64,000 nucleotides of DNA, from positions 372,001 through 436,000 of the forward strand of contig NZ_QFFY01000004.1 of assembly GCF_003131205.1 (NCBI RefSeq). The letters are read 5' to 3'. The notes beneath the pieces were generated by a model, which was given only the letters and a program-made list of their open reading frames with translations, searched no databases and was not told the origin of the DNA. The position numbers and the translations under genes were made by a program. The first letter of the stretch is position 1. Every line of letters starts with the position of its first letter. Positions 32,773 through 42,927 of this stretch are shown piece by piece. This DNA comes from Occallatibacter savannae (GTDB lineage: Bacteria; Acidobacteriota; Terriglobia; Terriglobales; Acidobacteriaceae).

Positions 32773-35367
32773 ATGTCCCCAGTAGGTTGTCTTTCTTCTT
32801 GCCGGTCGCGTAACATTGTAATCACACGTTCTCGCTGCTTGCTGGCCCGGATAGTTCGTGGTCGTCTTGAAGTGCTGCTCTTTTGTTTGCTCCCGTCCTG
32901 GGTCCTGGCCCAGACGCCGACTCCTGTTCCGGTGCCAACTTGGCGGTACGACTTGACTCATGCCGGGCAGAATACCAACGAGACCGCGCTGACTCCCACC
33001 AATGTCAATGGAACATCATTTGGCAAGCTGTTTTCCGTTCCAGTTGACAGCACCGTTTATGCGCAGCCCCTCTATATGCCGGGCTTGAAGATGAATGACG
33101 GCCTCGTACACAATGTGCTCTTTGTCGCCACTGAGAACGATTCCGTTTACGCGTTTGATGCGGATTCGAATCTAGGCGCAGATGCTCATCCCCTCTGGCA
33201 GAGCAGCCTGCTTACGGCGGCGCACGGCGCGGGCTCTGGCGCAACCGCAGTGCCTGATGCCGACACCGGATCGGCAGATGTGGCGCCCACGATCGGGGTC
33301 ACCGGCACGCCGGCCATCAATTCCGCCACGAACACCATGTATTTGGTGGCCGCCACGAAAGAAAACGGAGTTTATTTCTCGCGACTGCACGCCATCAACA
33401 TCATCACCGGAGCGGAACAGACAGGCAGCCCTGTGAATATAACAGCCACGGTCCCGGGAACAGGGGCAGGCAGTTCCGGAGGGCAAGTCACTTTTAGCCC
33501 GCTGTGGCAAAACCAGAGACCCGCAGTTGATTACTACAACGGATATGTCTACTTCGGCTACGCCGCGCATGGTGACAAGAACAATTGGCACGGATGGCTG
33601 TTTGCCTACGACGCCACCACGTTGAAGCAGACATCCGTACTCTGCCTCACTCCGAACGATATCGGCGGAGGAGTATGGGGCTCGGGCTCGGCTTTCCCCA
33701 TCGATACCAGCGTCTCTGGTGGGCGAATGTTTGTGGTTACTGGCAACGGGGGCTGGTCCGCCCCGCCCTTCACCGCGAGCACCGATTTAGGCGAGAGCGT
33801 GATCGCGTTCAACATTGCAAACGGCAAGCTGACGCCGATTGATGAATTCACGCCTTTCAACTACGCAAGCCTGAATACCCACGACTGGGACCAGGGTTCT
33901 GGCGGGCTCTTGATGTTGCCGGACCAGCAGGGTGCCAATCCGCACCTATTGATCACTGTCGGCAAAGAGGGACGGATCACGGTCTTGAACCGGGATAAGC
34001 TTGGCGGTTACGCTTCCAGTGCTTCATCCAACACCAATGCCGTACAGGACATTTCGAATGTTGTCGGGTCCGGCCAGGGATTCTGGATGACACCCGCCTA
34101 CTGGAATGGGAATGTCTATCTTTGGTCGGGCGGCTCGGATTCCAGCGGCACACCGAACAAGGGCATGCTCTTCAAGATGAACAGCGGGGTGCTGGATTCA
34201 ATTCCTGACAGTAAGACCACGTTCACCGCCGCGTATCCCGGTGCTTTCTTCTCAATTTCTTCCAATGGAGCTCGAAACGGGATTGCCTGGGCAGCGAAGA
34301 CGGATCAATACAAAACCAATGGCCCGACCGTCCTGTATGCATTTGACGCCACAGACCTCAGCAAAACTCTTTACGAGAGCGACAGCAATCCTTCCCGCGA
34401 TTCGGCGGGACCGGCGAACAAATTTGCCGTTCCGGTCGTGACGAACGGGAAGGTCTATGTAGTCACTCGCCGTGAAGTGGACGTATACGGACTGCTGAAC
34501 GGGGCAACCGCCGCGGCGGCGCCGGTGATCACTCCGAACGGCGGCACATTCTCTGCTAGTCAGACTTTGACGATGTCGACGGCTACCTCTTCGGCTTCGA
34601 TCTACTACACTCTCAACGGATCGACTCCAACCACGGCCTCGACCATGTATATCGGTCCGATCACGATCGGTTCCAACACCACCGTCAAAGCTATTGCCGC
34701 CGCCTCTGGATATCTGCAGAGCAGCGTGAGCAGCGCGACGTTCACGTTCAGCACGAGCCGGTGCTCCGCCCCGTCCGCCAATGGCATAAACGTCTGCTCA
34801 CCGAACGGCGCAAGCGTTACATCGCCGGTTTCCATTAACGCTGCCGCAACCGTCAGCGGGGGCGTGTACAGGTTCGAGGTATGGTCGGGCACCATCAAGC
34901 TGGCGAGCGTGAGCAACAGCGGCGTCATGAACCAGACACTCTCGCTGGCGCCGGGAAGCTACCATCTGGTCTTTACCGCCTACAACACCGCCGGGACTCA
35001 TGTGTACGCGACGCGAGATATCGCCGTGGCTGGCACTAGCAGCGCTGCTTTCTCGCTTTCGGGCAGTTCCTTTGTAATCGGATGGCGCGGTGGGGCGATA
35101 CACGTTCCCGTCAGGGTGACGCCGAGCGGCGGATTCACAGGGCAGGTCGTGCTTGGTTGTTCAGTAGGCGGGCCTTCGGGCGCAGTCAGCAATCCCGCCT
35201 GCACCATCTCGGCACAGCCAACGGTTATCACGGGGAGTTCCTCTGTGACGGGTTACGTCTACGTGACCACCCAGACGACAACCACGCTTGGAAATTACAC
35301 CCTAAAAGTTAAAGGATCTGCTGGAGGTCTTGGTAGCTCGGCCAATATCCCGTTCACCGTGAAATGA
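32773..35367 (+). CDS. Secreted PQQ-type propeller with Ig-like C-terminal domains
   Basis: The 864-aa protein from ATG 32773 has a long n-region and a signal core (VLLFCLLPSWVLAQ). Residues of about 50-580 form a PQQ-like eight-bladed propeller (HNVLFVATENDSVYAFDAD, GWLFAYDATTLKQTSVL, LLITVGKEGRITVLNRDKLG). A chitobiase/hexosaminidase C-terminal-like domain (PNGGTFSASQTLTMSTAT, SIYYTLNGSTPT) and further Ig-like domains follow. Residues for PQQ or metal binding are not evident, so it may be a surface-binding rather than redox protein. Confidence 0.85.
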   Translation: MSPVGCLSSCRSRNIVITRSRCLLARIVRGRLEVLLFCLLPSWVLAQTPTPVPVPTWRYDLTHAGQNTNETALTPTNVNGTSFGKLFSVPVDSTVYAQPLYMPGLKMNDGLVHNVLFVATENDSVYAFDADSNLGADAHPLWQSSLLTAAHGAGSGATAVPDADTGSADVAPTIGVTGTPAINSATNTMYLVAATKENGVYFSRLHAINIITGAEQTGSPVNITATVPGTGAGSSGGQVTFSPLWQNQRPAVDYYNGYVYFGYAAHGDKNNWHGWLFAYDATTLKQTSVLCLTPNDIGGGVWGSGSAFPIDTSVSGGRMFVVTGNGGWSAPPFTASTDLGESVIAFNIANGKLTPIDEFTPFNYASLNTHDWDQGSGGLLMLPDQQGANPHLLITVGKEGRITVLNRDKLGGYASSASSNTNAVQDISNVVGSGQGFWMTPAYWNGNVYLWSGGSDSSGTPNKGMLFKMNSGVLDSIPDSKTTFTAAYPGAFFSISSNGARNGIAWAAKTDQYKTNGPTVLYAFDATDLSKTLYESDSNPSRDSAGPANKFAVPVVTNGKVYVVTRREVDVYGLLNGATAAAAPVITPNGGTFSASQTLTMSTATSSASIYYTLNGSTPTTASTMYIGPITIGSNTTVKAIAAASGYLQSSVSSATFTFSTSRCSAPSANGINVCSPNGASVTSPVSINAAATVSGGVYRFEVWSGTIKLASVSNSGVMNQTLSLAPGSYHLVFTAYNTAGTHVYATRDIAVAGTSSAAFSLSGSSFVIGWRGGAIHVPVRVTPSGGFTGQVVLGCSVGGPSGAVSNPACTISAQPTVITGSSSVTGYVYVTTQTTTTLGNYTLKVKGSAGGLGSSANIPFTVK

Positions 35368-35404
35368 TCCCTGACGTTGGTGTTCATGAAATTGGCCCTT
35401 CGGG

Positions 35405-35740
35405 TCCGAAGAGCGTGATAAGCACTTTCGCCTCGACACGCGCAAGATCACGGTTCTGCCCGGATCGACCGGCATGACCGATCCGCGATGGTCGCCGGAG
35501 GGGCTGTACATCGCCGCAAACTCGTTCGACTTGCTTACAACGAATATCCTCGATTACGAGACGCAGCGATGGTCGACGCTGCCGCCGAGACTAAGGATGA
35601 TCCATCCCGAGTGGTCGAAGGATGGCAGCTCTATCTACTTTAGGCACGATTCGGACGATCCGGCACTCTTTGGGGATTGCGGACTCATGGTGATAAATAG
35701 TCGCACAGCTTCTGAGAAAGCGGCAGATCGAAGTTTGTGA
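35405..35740 (+). pseudogene. Remnant of a winged-helix/PD40-propeller protein
   Basis: One open frame without a start encodes the end of a TolB/PD40 propeller: HFRLDTRKITVLPGSTGM, DPRWSPEGLYIAAN, LDYETQRWSTLPP and EWSKDGSSIYF. This blade pattern is that of proteins like the one at 51251-53392. The 5' part, including the DNA-binding domain, is missing and the end is abrupt, so it is a decayed fragment following the propeller gene. Confidence 0.7.
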
Positions 35741-35901
35741 TCTACGTCACATCACTTGCCGACCCCAGGGCTGCAAACGAAGAAGGGTGAACGTGCACAT
35801 CTCAATCGATCCCGCATACGCGTTCATCTGCTGTGACGCATATCACAAACATCTCCGGCACAGGACTCCGGACGGTGCGAAACTACAGCGAGTCCCCCGT
35901 T

Positions 35902-36075
35902 ATGAGCAGTCCAAAGTCAAACCGTCTTATCGAGGTCCTGAAGGCCACTCTCGATCATATCGAGAGCAGCGGTGACTGGCGGCAGGAGGACGTTGCCGTT
36001 GTCGAACTGAAAGCCATCCTTCAGCGGCGGATTGACCAGGAACTTTCGAACAATCCGCACACCGAACTTATTTGA
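35902..36075 (+). CDS. Small helical protein, 57 aa (family with 62466-62684)
   Basis: ATG 35902. The motif LDHIESSGDWRQEDVAVVEL with KAILQRRIDQ parallels LLNVERIGDPQDSVILQLKG with ILSLRIAEAE in the gene at 62466. Two short helices separated by a GD turn are predicted. It lies 28 bp before a small Cys-pair gene. Function unknown. Confidence 0.55.
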   Translation: MSSPKSNRLIEVLKATLDHIESSGDWRQEDVAVVELKAILQRRIDQELSNNPHTELI

Positions 36076-36103
36076 CCCATCTCATAATCGGCAGGAGAAC
36101 GCG

Positions 36104-36310
36104 ATGTTGGTGCCCACGCTCCCTGAACTCGCCATTTATCTTGATGATGCCATGAAGCCGGTTTCGGGAACTTGCAACCTCTGCGGAGGGCGGATGCCCC
36201 GGCCTCCCGCAAACCTCATCGACTCCTGCGAAATCGTCATGTGGCTGTCCGCTCAGTTCCTTGAGCATAAGGATCGTTGCCACACCCTGAGAGATTTCAA
36301 GTCCCTCTGA
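36104..36310 (+). CDS. Small Cys-pair protein, 68 aa (paralog of 49575-49811)
   Basis: ATG 36104 behind AGGAG. The core KPVSGTCNLCGGRMPRPPAN, then DSCEIVMWLSAQFLEH, aligns residue for residue with the protein at 49575-49811 (KPVSAWCSLCGEKMPDVPAN, DSGEIIMWMSMEFIEH). One CxxC is conserved, so a zinc site would need a second protein or the His residues. Function unknown. Confidence 0.7.
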   Translation: MLVPTLPELAIYLDDAMKPVSGTCNLCGGRMPRPPANLIDSCEIVMWLSAQFLEHKDRCHTLRDFKSL

Positions 36311-36883
36311 CCACCTGCTTCGCGTCCTTGTCAGTCCTCAATCCCCACGAACGTAGCGAGGCGAAGCCGTTCGTCGGGGGTCTACTCTGCGAATTTGTAT
36401 TCCGCGACGATTAACGGCTTCAGGCAAGTACAGAGCGCCATCTTTTCGCGTGTGATTCCTTGTCCAGGCCCCGTGCCGCCTATGTTTGCCGTGGTGTGTC
36501 AGCATGACGCATAAGCTTCTGAGTGCCTGAGCAGTGCAGCGGCCTTTTCCGATCTAGTTGTAGGGCGGAGGAGCAGCGGGTGTTTTGGCCACCTCTTTCT
36601 CGGCGCAACGATGCCTTGAGAGAAGAGTGTTGCGGCTGGTCCGGGCAGTCTCCCTCCCGACAGCTTGGAAGCAATGGATACAGTGAACAGACTCTCCTGA
36701 AGCAAGTCGAGGCTTCTGATTTTTGGTCTGGCCGACAGGTGTCATAGTTGGTTGCATATAAATCCCTCCGGATTTCCCAAGGACGAGGAGCGACCAGTAC
36801 GCGTTTCGTGGTTAGTCTGGGTTACTTGATTGAACCCAACACTCATCCATGTAACGAGTGAAACCCTGCGATCGGAGCGACTG
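36311..36883. other. Gene-poor gap
   Basis: A hairpin with arms CCCCACGAACG (36343-36353) and CGTTCGTCGGGG (36368-36379) may end transcription of the small genes before it, although no T run follows. Otherwise only shadow frames are visible. Confidence 0.45.
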
Positions 36884-37024
36884 ATGAGCCTGGGCTTTAT
36901 TGAACCGATCCGCCGCAGCGGAAAAGTGACTGTGGAAATAGTGGGCGAAATTCCTCTCGAAATCAAGCTATGGATTGCTGTCTCAGCGAAGAATTTGCCA
37001 ATCCTGAGACGATCCTTATGCTGA
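36884..37024 (+). CDS. Possible very small protein, 46 aa
   Basis: ATG 36884 after GGAG; basic with a beta-like middle (GKVTVEIVGEIPLEIKLWIA). A TTG at 36830 would give 64 aa. Supported only by composition and a ribosome site. Confidence 0.3.
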   Translation: MSLGFIEPIRRSGKVTVEIVGEIPLEIKLWIAVSAKNLPILRRSLC

Positions 37025-37138
37025 AAACGTTTGCGGGATGGGAGCGGCCTCGCACCCGGCCAATCCCTTGTGGCTGATGCCTGTGCAAATCCTTGTGACG
37101 CTCAAGCAACGCATCCAACCTTTTTAGAGAGGTGCTTT

Positions 37139-37342
37139 ATGAGTGATCAAAAGAGCAACGATCTGCCCGAATTACCTGAAGGGCGCAATCCAGGGCGAGC
37201 AACCGTACTGCCCAACCCGAAGTTCATCATTCGGCACGAGCAAGCAATTCAACGAAACCAGAGTGAAGATGTTGAGAACACACGGCAAGAGGAACAGCCT
37301 GACAGTGAAGGGCGATTTAGAGAAACAGTTGAACCCAAATGA
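37139..37342 (+). CDS. Small polar protein, 67 aa
   Basis: ATG 37139 behind GAGAGGTG. Rich in Glu, Asn, Pro and Arg (LPELPEGRNPGRATVLPNPK, DVENTRQEEQPDSEGRF), probably disordered. Not recognised. Confidence 0.5.
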   Translation: MSDQKSNDLPELPEGRNPGRATVLPNPKFIIRHEQAIQRNQSEDVENTRQEEQPDSEGRFRETVEPK

Positions 37343-37944
37343 TGGCTGCAAAGGGCAATATGGGATGTGCTTTAGGAATTTGAAAGATAACTCAATTTCA
37401 CAGCGAAAATAGGCGGTCGGGATGCAGACTGTTTAGACGCTGAACGTACAAAGCTACAACGGGTACAAACCTTCTGACATCCGAATGAGCAGACACGCGC
37501 CGCTTCTCTGCGGGGCGGCACCTGTATCAGCACCACAGATTGTGATCACCTAAACGATCGCAATCTGTGGCTTTTTTGGCATGCCTTCGTTCTGCGGCCC
37601 GATACCCACAGCAAAAGCTCTCTCAACGATGATGCTGCGCACACTGCGTGCTGGGTTCATCCGGAACGCCACTGCTTTCTGTACTGCCGCGATCTGCTCT
37701 ATCTCTCGCCTGATCACTTTGTCGTGCAGGCATAACAAATCCCGAATCACCCCAACAGCACAGCCGGCGTTCAGCAATGTCTTCGACACAGTGGAACCCT
37801 TTCAGGCCGGAATCGCACTTCATTGGAGATTCTGAGTTGGGTGCGTCTAGGGAAACGGAGGTCATCAAATTACTCATGCTTACGATTACAATCGCCTAGA
37901 GCGCGTTCTTCCACTGAATTCGACTGATGAGGTAAAACTGAAGA
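37343..37944. other. Gap with a terminator; no convincing gene
   Basis: Beyond the terminator at 37533-37577, a minus frame (37550-37789) reads plausibly but its last residues are encoded by the terminator stem, and two other frames overlap it. I leave these unassigned. Confidence 0.45.
37533..37577 (+). terminator. Rho-independent terminator
   Basis: CCACAGATTG (37533-37542) pairs with CAATCTGTGG (37561-37570), with an inner GATC/GATC pair, followed by CTTTTTT. It would stop plus-strand transcription from the small gene at 37139. Confidence 0.85.
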
Positions 37945-40246
37945 GTGAAGTCACTCTTCCCCCTGTTGTTAGCATTTGTGTCCATCGCAGCACGGGGCCA
38001 GGCAAATCGCGGTGAATTGCGGTTCACCATCTCCGACCCCTCTGGGGCTGGGCTCCGCTCTAAGATCCAATTGGTTTCGCAGTCCACTCACTTTTATGAG
38101 TCTCGCGAGACGGACGTCACCGGGCATCTGACGTTTGCGAACGTACCCTTTGGTACATACGTGGTCTCCGTCGAACGAAGCGGGTTCGCCTCATACCAGA
38201 CGAGGATCGACGTTCATTCAACCGTACCTGAAGTACGGCGAGTGCAGCTGTCTCTAGAAGGCGTGAAGAGCGAAGTCACGGTCAGAGAACAGAACACGCT
38301 AATTGATCTTCATTCCACTTCGGGTAGCAGCCCTATTGGCTCTGAGCAGATCCAACAGAGGCTCTCCTCATTACCTGGTAGATCTGTCCAGGATCTTGTG
38401 GTGTCTCAACCGGGTTGGCTTTACGAAGGCAACGCCGTTCTCCATCCGCGCGGATCGGAATATCAGACACAGTTCGTGATCGATGGCATTCCTTTGACTG
38501 ACAACCGATCACCCAGTTTTGGACCTGAGATCGGGGCCGATGATCTGGAGTCGATCAGCGTCTACACGGCAGGTTTTCCGGCGGAATACGGTAGGAAGAT
38601 GGGCGGTGTGGTGGAACTAAACACACGACGCCAGACAGATCCAGGGCCACACGGCGAGTTCGTATTGTCGGGCGGCAGCTACGATACGATGTCGGGCTAT
38701 GGAAGGCTGCAGGAGACTCGGGCGCACGACTCCGTCTCGGTTTCGGCATCCGGTTCGCGCACGGACCATTACCTTAACCCGGTTGTGCCTCACAACTTCA
38801 ACAACACGGGTACAAGTGCGGGTCTTGCTGCAAGCTACGAACGCGATCTCAATCGAAGAGATCGACTGGAAGTCAGTGTTCGCCGCCAGATCTCGCGTTA
38901 TCGAATCCCGAATGAGCTCATACAGCAGCAGGCTGGCCAGGTACAGAACGGTGGGACTTTCGAGACTCTCGGATCAATCCATTTTCAGCATGTTGCATCT
39001 CCCGATAGCCTCATCCTCTTGTCTGGAATGCTGCGCAGCAATTCAAAGAGGCTGGAGTCCAATCGCAATCCCACTCCGATCGCAGCGTTTCTGAACAACA
39101 AGTTCACGGAAGGATACTTCAAAGCGACGTACTCTGTTCATCATGGACGTCACCTGTTTAAAGCCGGTCTGGAATCCGATGTATCGTTTCTACGCGAGAG
39201 CTTCCGCTATTCGATCACGAATCCCGAACAGTTTGAACCAGGAACCGCACCAGAGCTGAGTTTTGCCGACGCGAGACCGGATCTCGAACAATCAGCCTTT
39301 ATAGAAGACCTTGCACGATTAGGGAATTGGACTGCCAGCCTGGGGCTGCGCTGGGATCACTATCAGCTCCTTCTCAACAGGTATGCTCTGAGTCCCCGGA
39401 TCACCATAGGACGCGGCTTCCCCGGACAAAATCTCGTGCTTCACGCGTCGTACGATCGCGTTTTCCAAACTCCCTCATTTGAAAATATTCTGCTCTCGAG
39501 TTCTTCGGCGATCAGTTCGATCAACGATGAATTTCTGAGACTGCCAGTTCAGCCGTCAACCGGCGATGATTTCGAAGTTGGGCTGACCAAGGGGTTCTTG
39601 AATCACATGCGTCTTGATCTCGCAACATACCGGAGACATGCTCGCAATTCAGCCGATGACGATCAACTTCTTAATACGGGTATCAGCTATCCAATCGCTT
39701 TCGATCGGAGCATAGTGTACGGAGCCGAAGGGAAGCTCCAGGTGATTTCAGCGGGTCCTCTGAGCGGATTCGTGAGTTATTCCTATATGGTCGCCATGGA
39801 ATGGTTCCCGGTGACAGGAGGGTTGTTTCTGGGGCAAGATACGCAGAACGCCGCCTCCGAGGTCACCGGTCATTTTCCAGCCACCCAGGACCAGCGAAAC
39901 ACGGTGGCCACGCGCTGCGAATCGCGAGTCACCTCGCGTTTGCGACTTGCTGCAGGAGCAAGCTTCGGCTCCGGTTTGCCATTCGAGTACGGCGGCACTC
40001 GTGATGAAGCAATGGGAAGTCATAGGTCGTCTCAACTTCACTCGCGGTCGCATCCTGCCCCAGTTCGCACTGAGCACCTCGTTAAGTGCAGAGTTTTATC
40101 ACCGCGGCCATTTCCAGTCCAATCTGCACGTCGATGCTGAAGACCTAAACAACAGGCTCAACGTTCTGGATTTTGGAGGGCTGTTCTCCGGCAACGCCAT
40201 CGCACCCCAACGATCGGTTTTTGTCCGCTGGGATAATCGGTTTTAG
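37945..40246 (+). pseudogene. TonB-dependent receptor with a frameshift near its C-terminus
   Basis: The GTG at 37945 starts a signal peptide (LFPLLLAFVSIAARGQA), a carboxypeptidase-regulatory-like domain (residues 25-110), a plug (LPGRSVQDLVVSQPGW, YQTQFVIDGIPLTDN, YTAGFPAEYGRKMGG) and outer-membrane barrel strands. The first frame ends at 40140 with non-barrel residues. From about 40,000 the +1 frame continues the barrel (VIGRLNFTRGRILPQFALS, LHVDAEDLNNRLNVLDF) and ends in Phe (SVFVRWDNRF), the usual barrel terminus. One base change separates the two; it may be a real mutation or a sequencing error. Confidence 0.85.
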
Positions 40247-40262
40247 AGAGTACGGCTGTATT

Positions 40263-40319
40263 GTCGGCAATTTGGAACCAATCGCAAAATCGGTTTGGTT
40301 CCGAGTTGCCGGTGATTCG
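40263..40319 (+). repeat. Family B hairpin repeat, copy 3
   Basis: Arms CGGCAATTTGGAACC and GGTTCCGAGTTGCCG pair; the left arm carries AA where others have TA, matching its TT right arm. Lies 17 bases after the receptor stop. Confidence 0.85.
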
Positions 40320-40374
40320 AGAGCATTGTCGGAATTATTCGGCTCGAATCGCGTATTCCCTATAAGGAGGGACT

Positions 40375-40905
40375 GTGTTTCGGAAACTTGCCTTTGCTGC
40401 TCTCCTGTGTCTACCCGCACTCACCGTGAAGGCCCAAGCTGCAATCAACGACGAAGTCGGCGTTCGCCAGTTCATTGATCGGTGGAACGCCGCCTACACC
40501 GGGCTGAATGCCAAAGATCTCGCAGCCCTCGAAACCGCAGACTACGAGATGATCGATCGCTTCGGCCATTGGATCAAGAGCGAGGGGCCTCAGTTCAACG
40601 AGAATCTCTGGCGCGTCGCGTTCACCGAAATCTACAAAGGCAAACCTGGCCCAGCCCGCGAGATCGAGAGCATCCGGTTCCTCTCGCGCAACATCGCCAT
40701 CGTGCAGGCCCGTGCAAACCATGCCGATGGAGTGACGCTCGATGACGGGTCGAAGATCCCACCCTTCTGGGAAATAAACACTTACACGCTGGTAAAGACT
40801 GATGTCGGCTGGCGCGTTCTCCTGCTGAACATCCACAACCAGATCGGACCGGAATTAGAGGGTCAGGGGCAGAAGGTGCCTACCATTACCAATCAACCAA
40901 AGTAG
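40375..40905 (+). CDS. Secreted NTF2/SnoaL-like protein
   Basis: GTG start behind AGGAGG. The 176-aa protein has a signal peptide (LAFAALLCLPALTVKAQA) and an NTF2-like fold: VRQFIDRWNAAYTGLNAKD, YEMIDRFGHWIKSEG, IESIRFLSRNIAIVQARA and INTYTLVKTDVGWRVLLLNI. This matches DUF4440/SgcJ-type proteins, whose role is mostly unknown. Confidence 0.82.
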   Translation: MFRKLAFAALLCLPALTVKAQAAINDEVGVRQFIDRWNAAYTGLNAKDLAALETADYEMIDRFGHWIKSEGPQFNENLWRVAFTEIYKGKPGPAREIESIRFLSRNIAIVQARANHADGVTLDDGSKIPPFWEINTYTLVKTDVGWRVLLLNIHNQIGPELEGQGQKVPTITNQPK

Positions 40906-41323
40906 ATCGAATAACACCGAGACAGAACGCGGCTTCGACTTGCACCTTGAGTCGGAGCGCAATCTGTGTGACCGTCCCAATTCCCCGAGTCCGAGCATTT
41001 CAGCAGAGAGAGCACAGGGGCTATCTGGGTCGTCTGCGCAGCCCCGAGAGAGCAGACCGAACAAAAAACGAGGTATGAAGCAAGCAAGATCTAGAGCCTT
41101 TCCGCTCCCTCCCGGTGCTAACTGGCGTATGGTCGCCTACTCGGACGCTATAAAGAATTGCCAGTTCCGGAGAGGCCGGAACCCGATCATCGCTCTTCAA
41201 CTTCGCCGTATCCAGACTCGCTCGACTGTGGTGCCCCGCCGCCGGTTGAGTTTTGACTTGACTGCCCTTGACCTGAGCGGAACAATGAGGTCCCTGAGCA
41301 CGAAAACAAAGACTGGAGGCCTA
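40906..41323. other. Leader region of the beta-helix gene
   Basis: The frame is open through here (from 40940), but the signal peptide and GGAGG at 41315 place the start at 41324. The gap contains repeat copy 4 (41131-41182). Nothing else is seen. Confidence 0.5.
41131..41182 (+). repeat. Family B repeat, copy 4 (diverged)
   Basis: Left arm GTCGCCTACTCGGAC is intact; the right arm is altered to AGTTCCGGAGAGGCCGGA. Confidence 0.6.
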
Positions 41324-42682
41324 ATGTCACGCACAAGTTTCAGGATCATTGCCTTCTCCGCCTGCGCCGTTTTGATGGCATCTTGTTGTCAAAGCGCGAT
41401 CGCCAAGAATCTCTGTGTCAACCACTCCGGATCAGACGGCTGCTACTCGTCAATCAGCTCAGCGGTGGCAGCAGCTTCCGCGTGGGATGTCATCAACGTC
41501 TGGCCTGGCACTTACAAAGAAGCGGTAGTCATCGGAATGCCGCTTTCGCTCATCGGATCGGGCGCAAACTCAACCATCATCGACGCCATTGGTCTCCCCA
41601 ACGGCATCTTCGTAGATGGGTTCGATAACGTTGGTCTCGCCCATGTCATCGTTTCCGGCTTCAACGTCAAGAACGCGAACTATGAAGGCGTTCTGGTTGT
41701 GAGTGCTTCCGATGTGACAATCCGCAACAACAACATCAATAACAACGATAAGACTCCTTCTAAGTTCACCGGCGCGCCCGAGGGTTGCCCCGGACAGCCT
41801 GCGTTTGAGCTCGATGAAACCGGCGATTGTGGTGGTGGCCTTCACCTGATCGGCGTCTCGGAATCCATAGTCTCCGACAACATCATCACGCTGAACGACG
41901 ACGGAATTCTGATCAGCGACGAGTCCGCCGCGAGCCACGACATCGTCGTCACACGCAATAAAGTTGTGAACAATCCGGGGGAATGCGGCATCGTAATCGC
42001 GTCACATCCGCCCGTTGGCGCGATTGGATCGAAGCATCATGGCAACCACCACATCACGGTCAGCGAGAACGACGTGGAGAACAACGGCGTGATGGTGGGA
42101 GGCGCTGGGGTTGGCCTGTTCTCTGACGGCAACGGAGAAGGGCGCGCATCGCAAAACGTTGTGATCCACAACCGCTTGATCGGCAACGGGTTGGGTGGAG
42201 TTGCCCTGCATTCGCATGTCGGGCCGCATTTCGGACTTCCGGCTGACAACATGGATGGTAATCAGATCATCGGCAACTACATCGCGAAAAATCTTGCGGA
42301 CCTAGACGACACTGCGACCGGCGGAAAAGTGGGAATCAACATCAACAGCGGCGGTGGTGGAACCCCTGTTCGGGGCACCCTCATCACCGGCAACACCATC
42401 ACCGATGAGGACATCGATGTTGCGGTCAACACGCCTGCGCTTGTCAAGATACATCAGAACAACCTGCTTGGCGGAAAAGAAGGAGTGGCTAACGTCTGCA
42501 GCCTCGACCCGCCCGCTCCGTGCAAAGGCGGAGCCGTTGCAACCGAAAACTTCTGGGGCTGCTCGAGCGGTCCCGGAGCAAAAGGATGTTCGACTGCGAA
42601 TGACGCAACCATAGTTACAACTCCCTGGCTGCGTAGACCGGTTGGCGACGATGATCAGGATCAGAAAGAGCGAGACAACTAG
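41324..42682 (+). CDS. Secreted right-handed beta-helix (NosD-like) protein
   Basis: A 452-aa protein; ATG 41324 behind GGAGG. A signal peptide with Cys (FSACAVLMASCCQSAIA) precedes parallel beta-helix coils rich in Asn and Ile (VTIRNNNINNNDK, SIVSDNIITLNDDGILIS, IVVTRNKVVNNPGECGIVI, GNQIIGNYIAKN). The family covers polysaccharide lyases and carbohydrate-binding surface proteins; no catalytic residues can be named. Ends in an acidic tail. Confidence 0.85.
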   Translation: MSRTSFRIIAFSACAVLMASCCQSAIAKNLCVNHSGSDGCYSSISSAVAAASAWDVINVWPGTYKEAVVIGMPLSLIGSGANSTIIDAIGLPNGIFVDGFDNVGLAHVIVSGFNVKNANYEGVLVVSASDVTIRNNNINNNDKTPSKFTGAPEGCPGQPAFELDETGDCGGGLHLIGVSESIVSDNIITLNDDGILISDESAASHDIVVTRNKVVNNPGECGIVIASHPPVGAIGSKHHGNHHITVSENDVENNGVMVGGAGVGLFSDGNGEGRASQNVVIHNRLIGNGLGGVALHSHVGPHFGLPADNMDGNQIIGNYIAKNLADLDDTATGGKVGININSGGGGTPVRGTLITGNTITDEDIDVAVNTPALVKIHQNNLLGGKEGVANVCSLDPPAPCKGGAVATENFWGCSSGPGAKGCSTANDATIVTTPWLRRPVGDDDQDQKERDN

Positions 42683-42708
42683 ATCACCGACAGGGCGGTT
42701 TGAATAAG

Positions 42709-42746
42709 GAGCCAGCGGCACTGAGCAGCCGCTGGCTCGTTCTTTT
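42709..42746 (+). terminator. Rho-independent terminator of the beta-helix gene
   Basis: GAGCCAGCGGC (42709-42719) pairs with GCCGCTGGCTC (42728-42738) and GTTCTTTT follows. Confidence 0.92.
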
Positions 42747-42750
42747 CAGG

Positions 42751-42811
42751 GTGTAGTCGGCATTTCGGAACCAATCCAAGATCCGATAGGGTCAGAGTAG
42801 CCGGTGATTCG
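42751..42811 (+). repeat. Family B hairpin repeat, copy 5
   Basis: GTGTAGTCGGCATTTCGGAACC on the left and CAGAGTAGCCGGTGATTCG on the right, directly after the terminator. Confidence 0.75.
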
Positions 42812-42927
42812 ACCCCGACGCGGCCTTGGTACAGATTAGTCAGGCAACTGGGTGTTGTGCGATTCAGGCGGGCGCCTCGGATCACCCTTATGAGTGGCAG
42901 GACTTGGATGGGAGGCCGTCAGTCGGC

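Noticed and set aside
37550..37789. 79-residue minus-strand frame
   Set aside because: Its C-terminus is encoded by the stem and T run of a strong terminator, and two other frames cover it.
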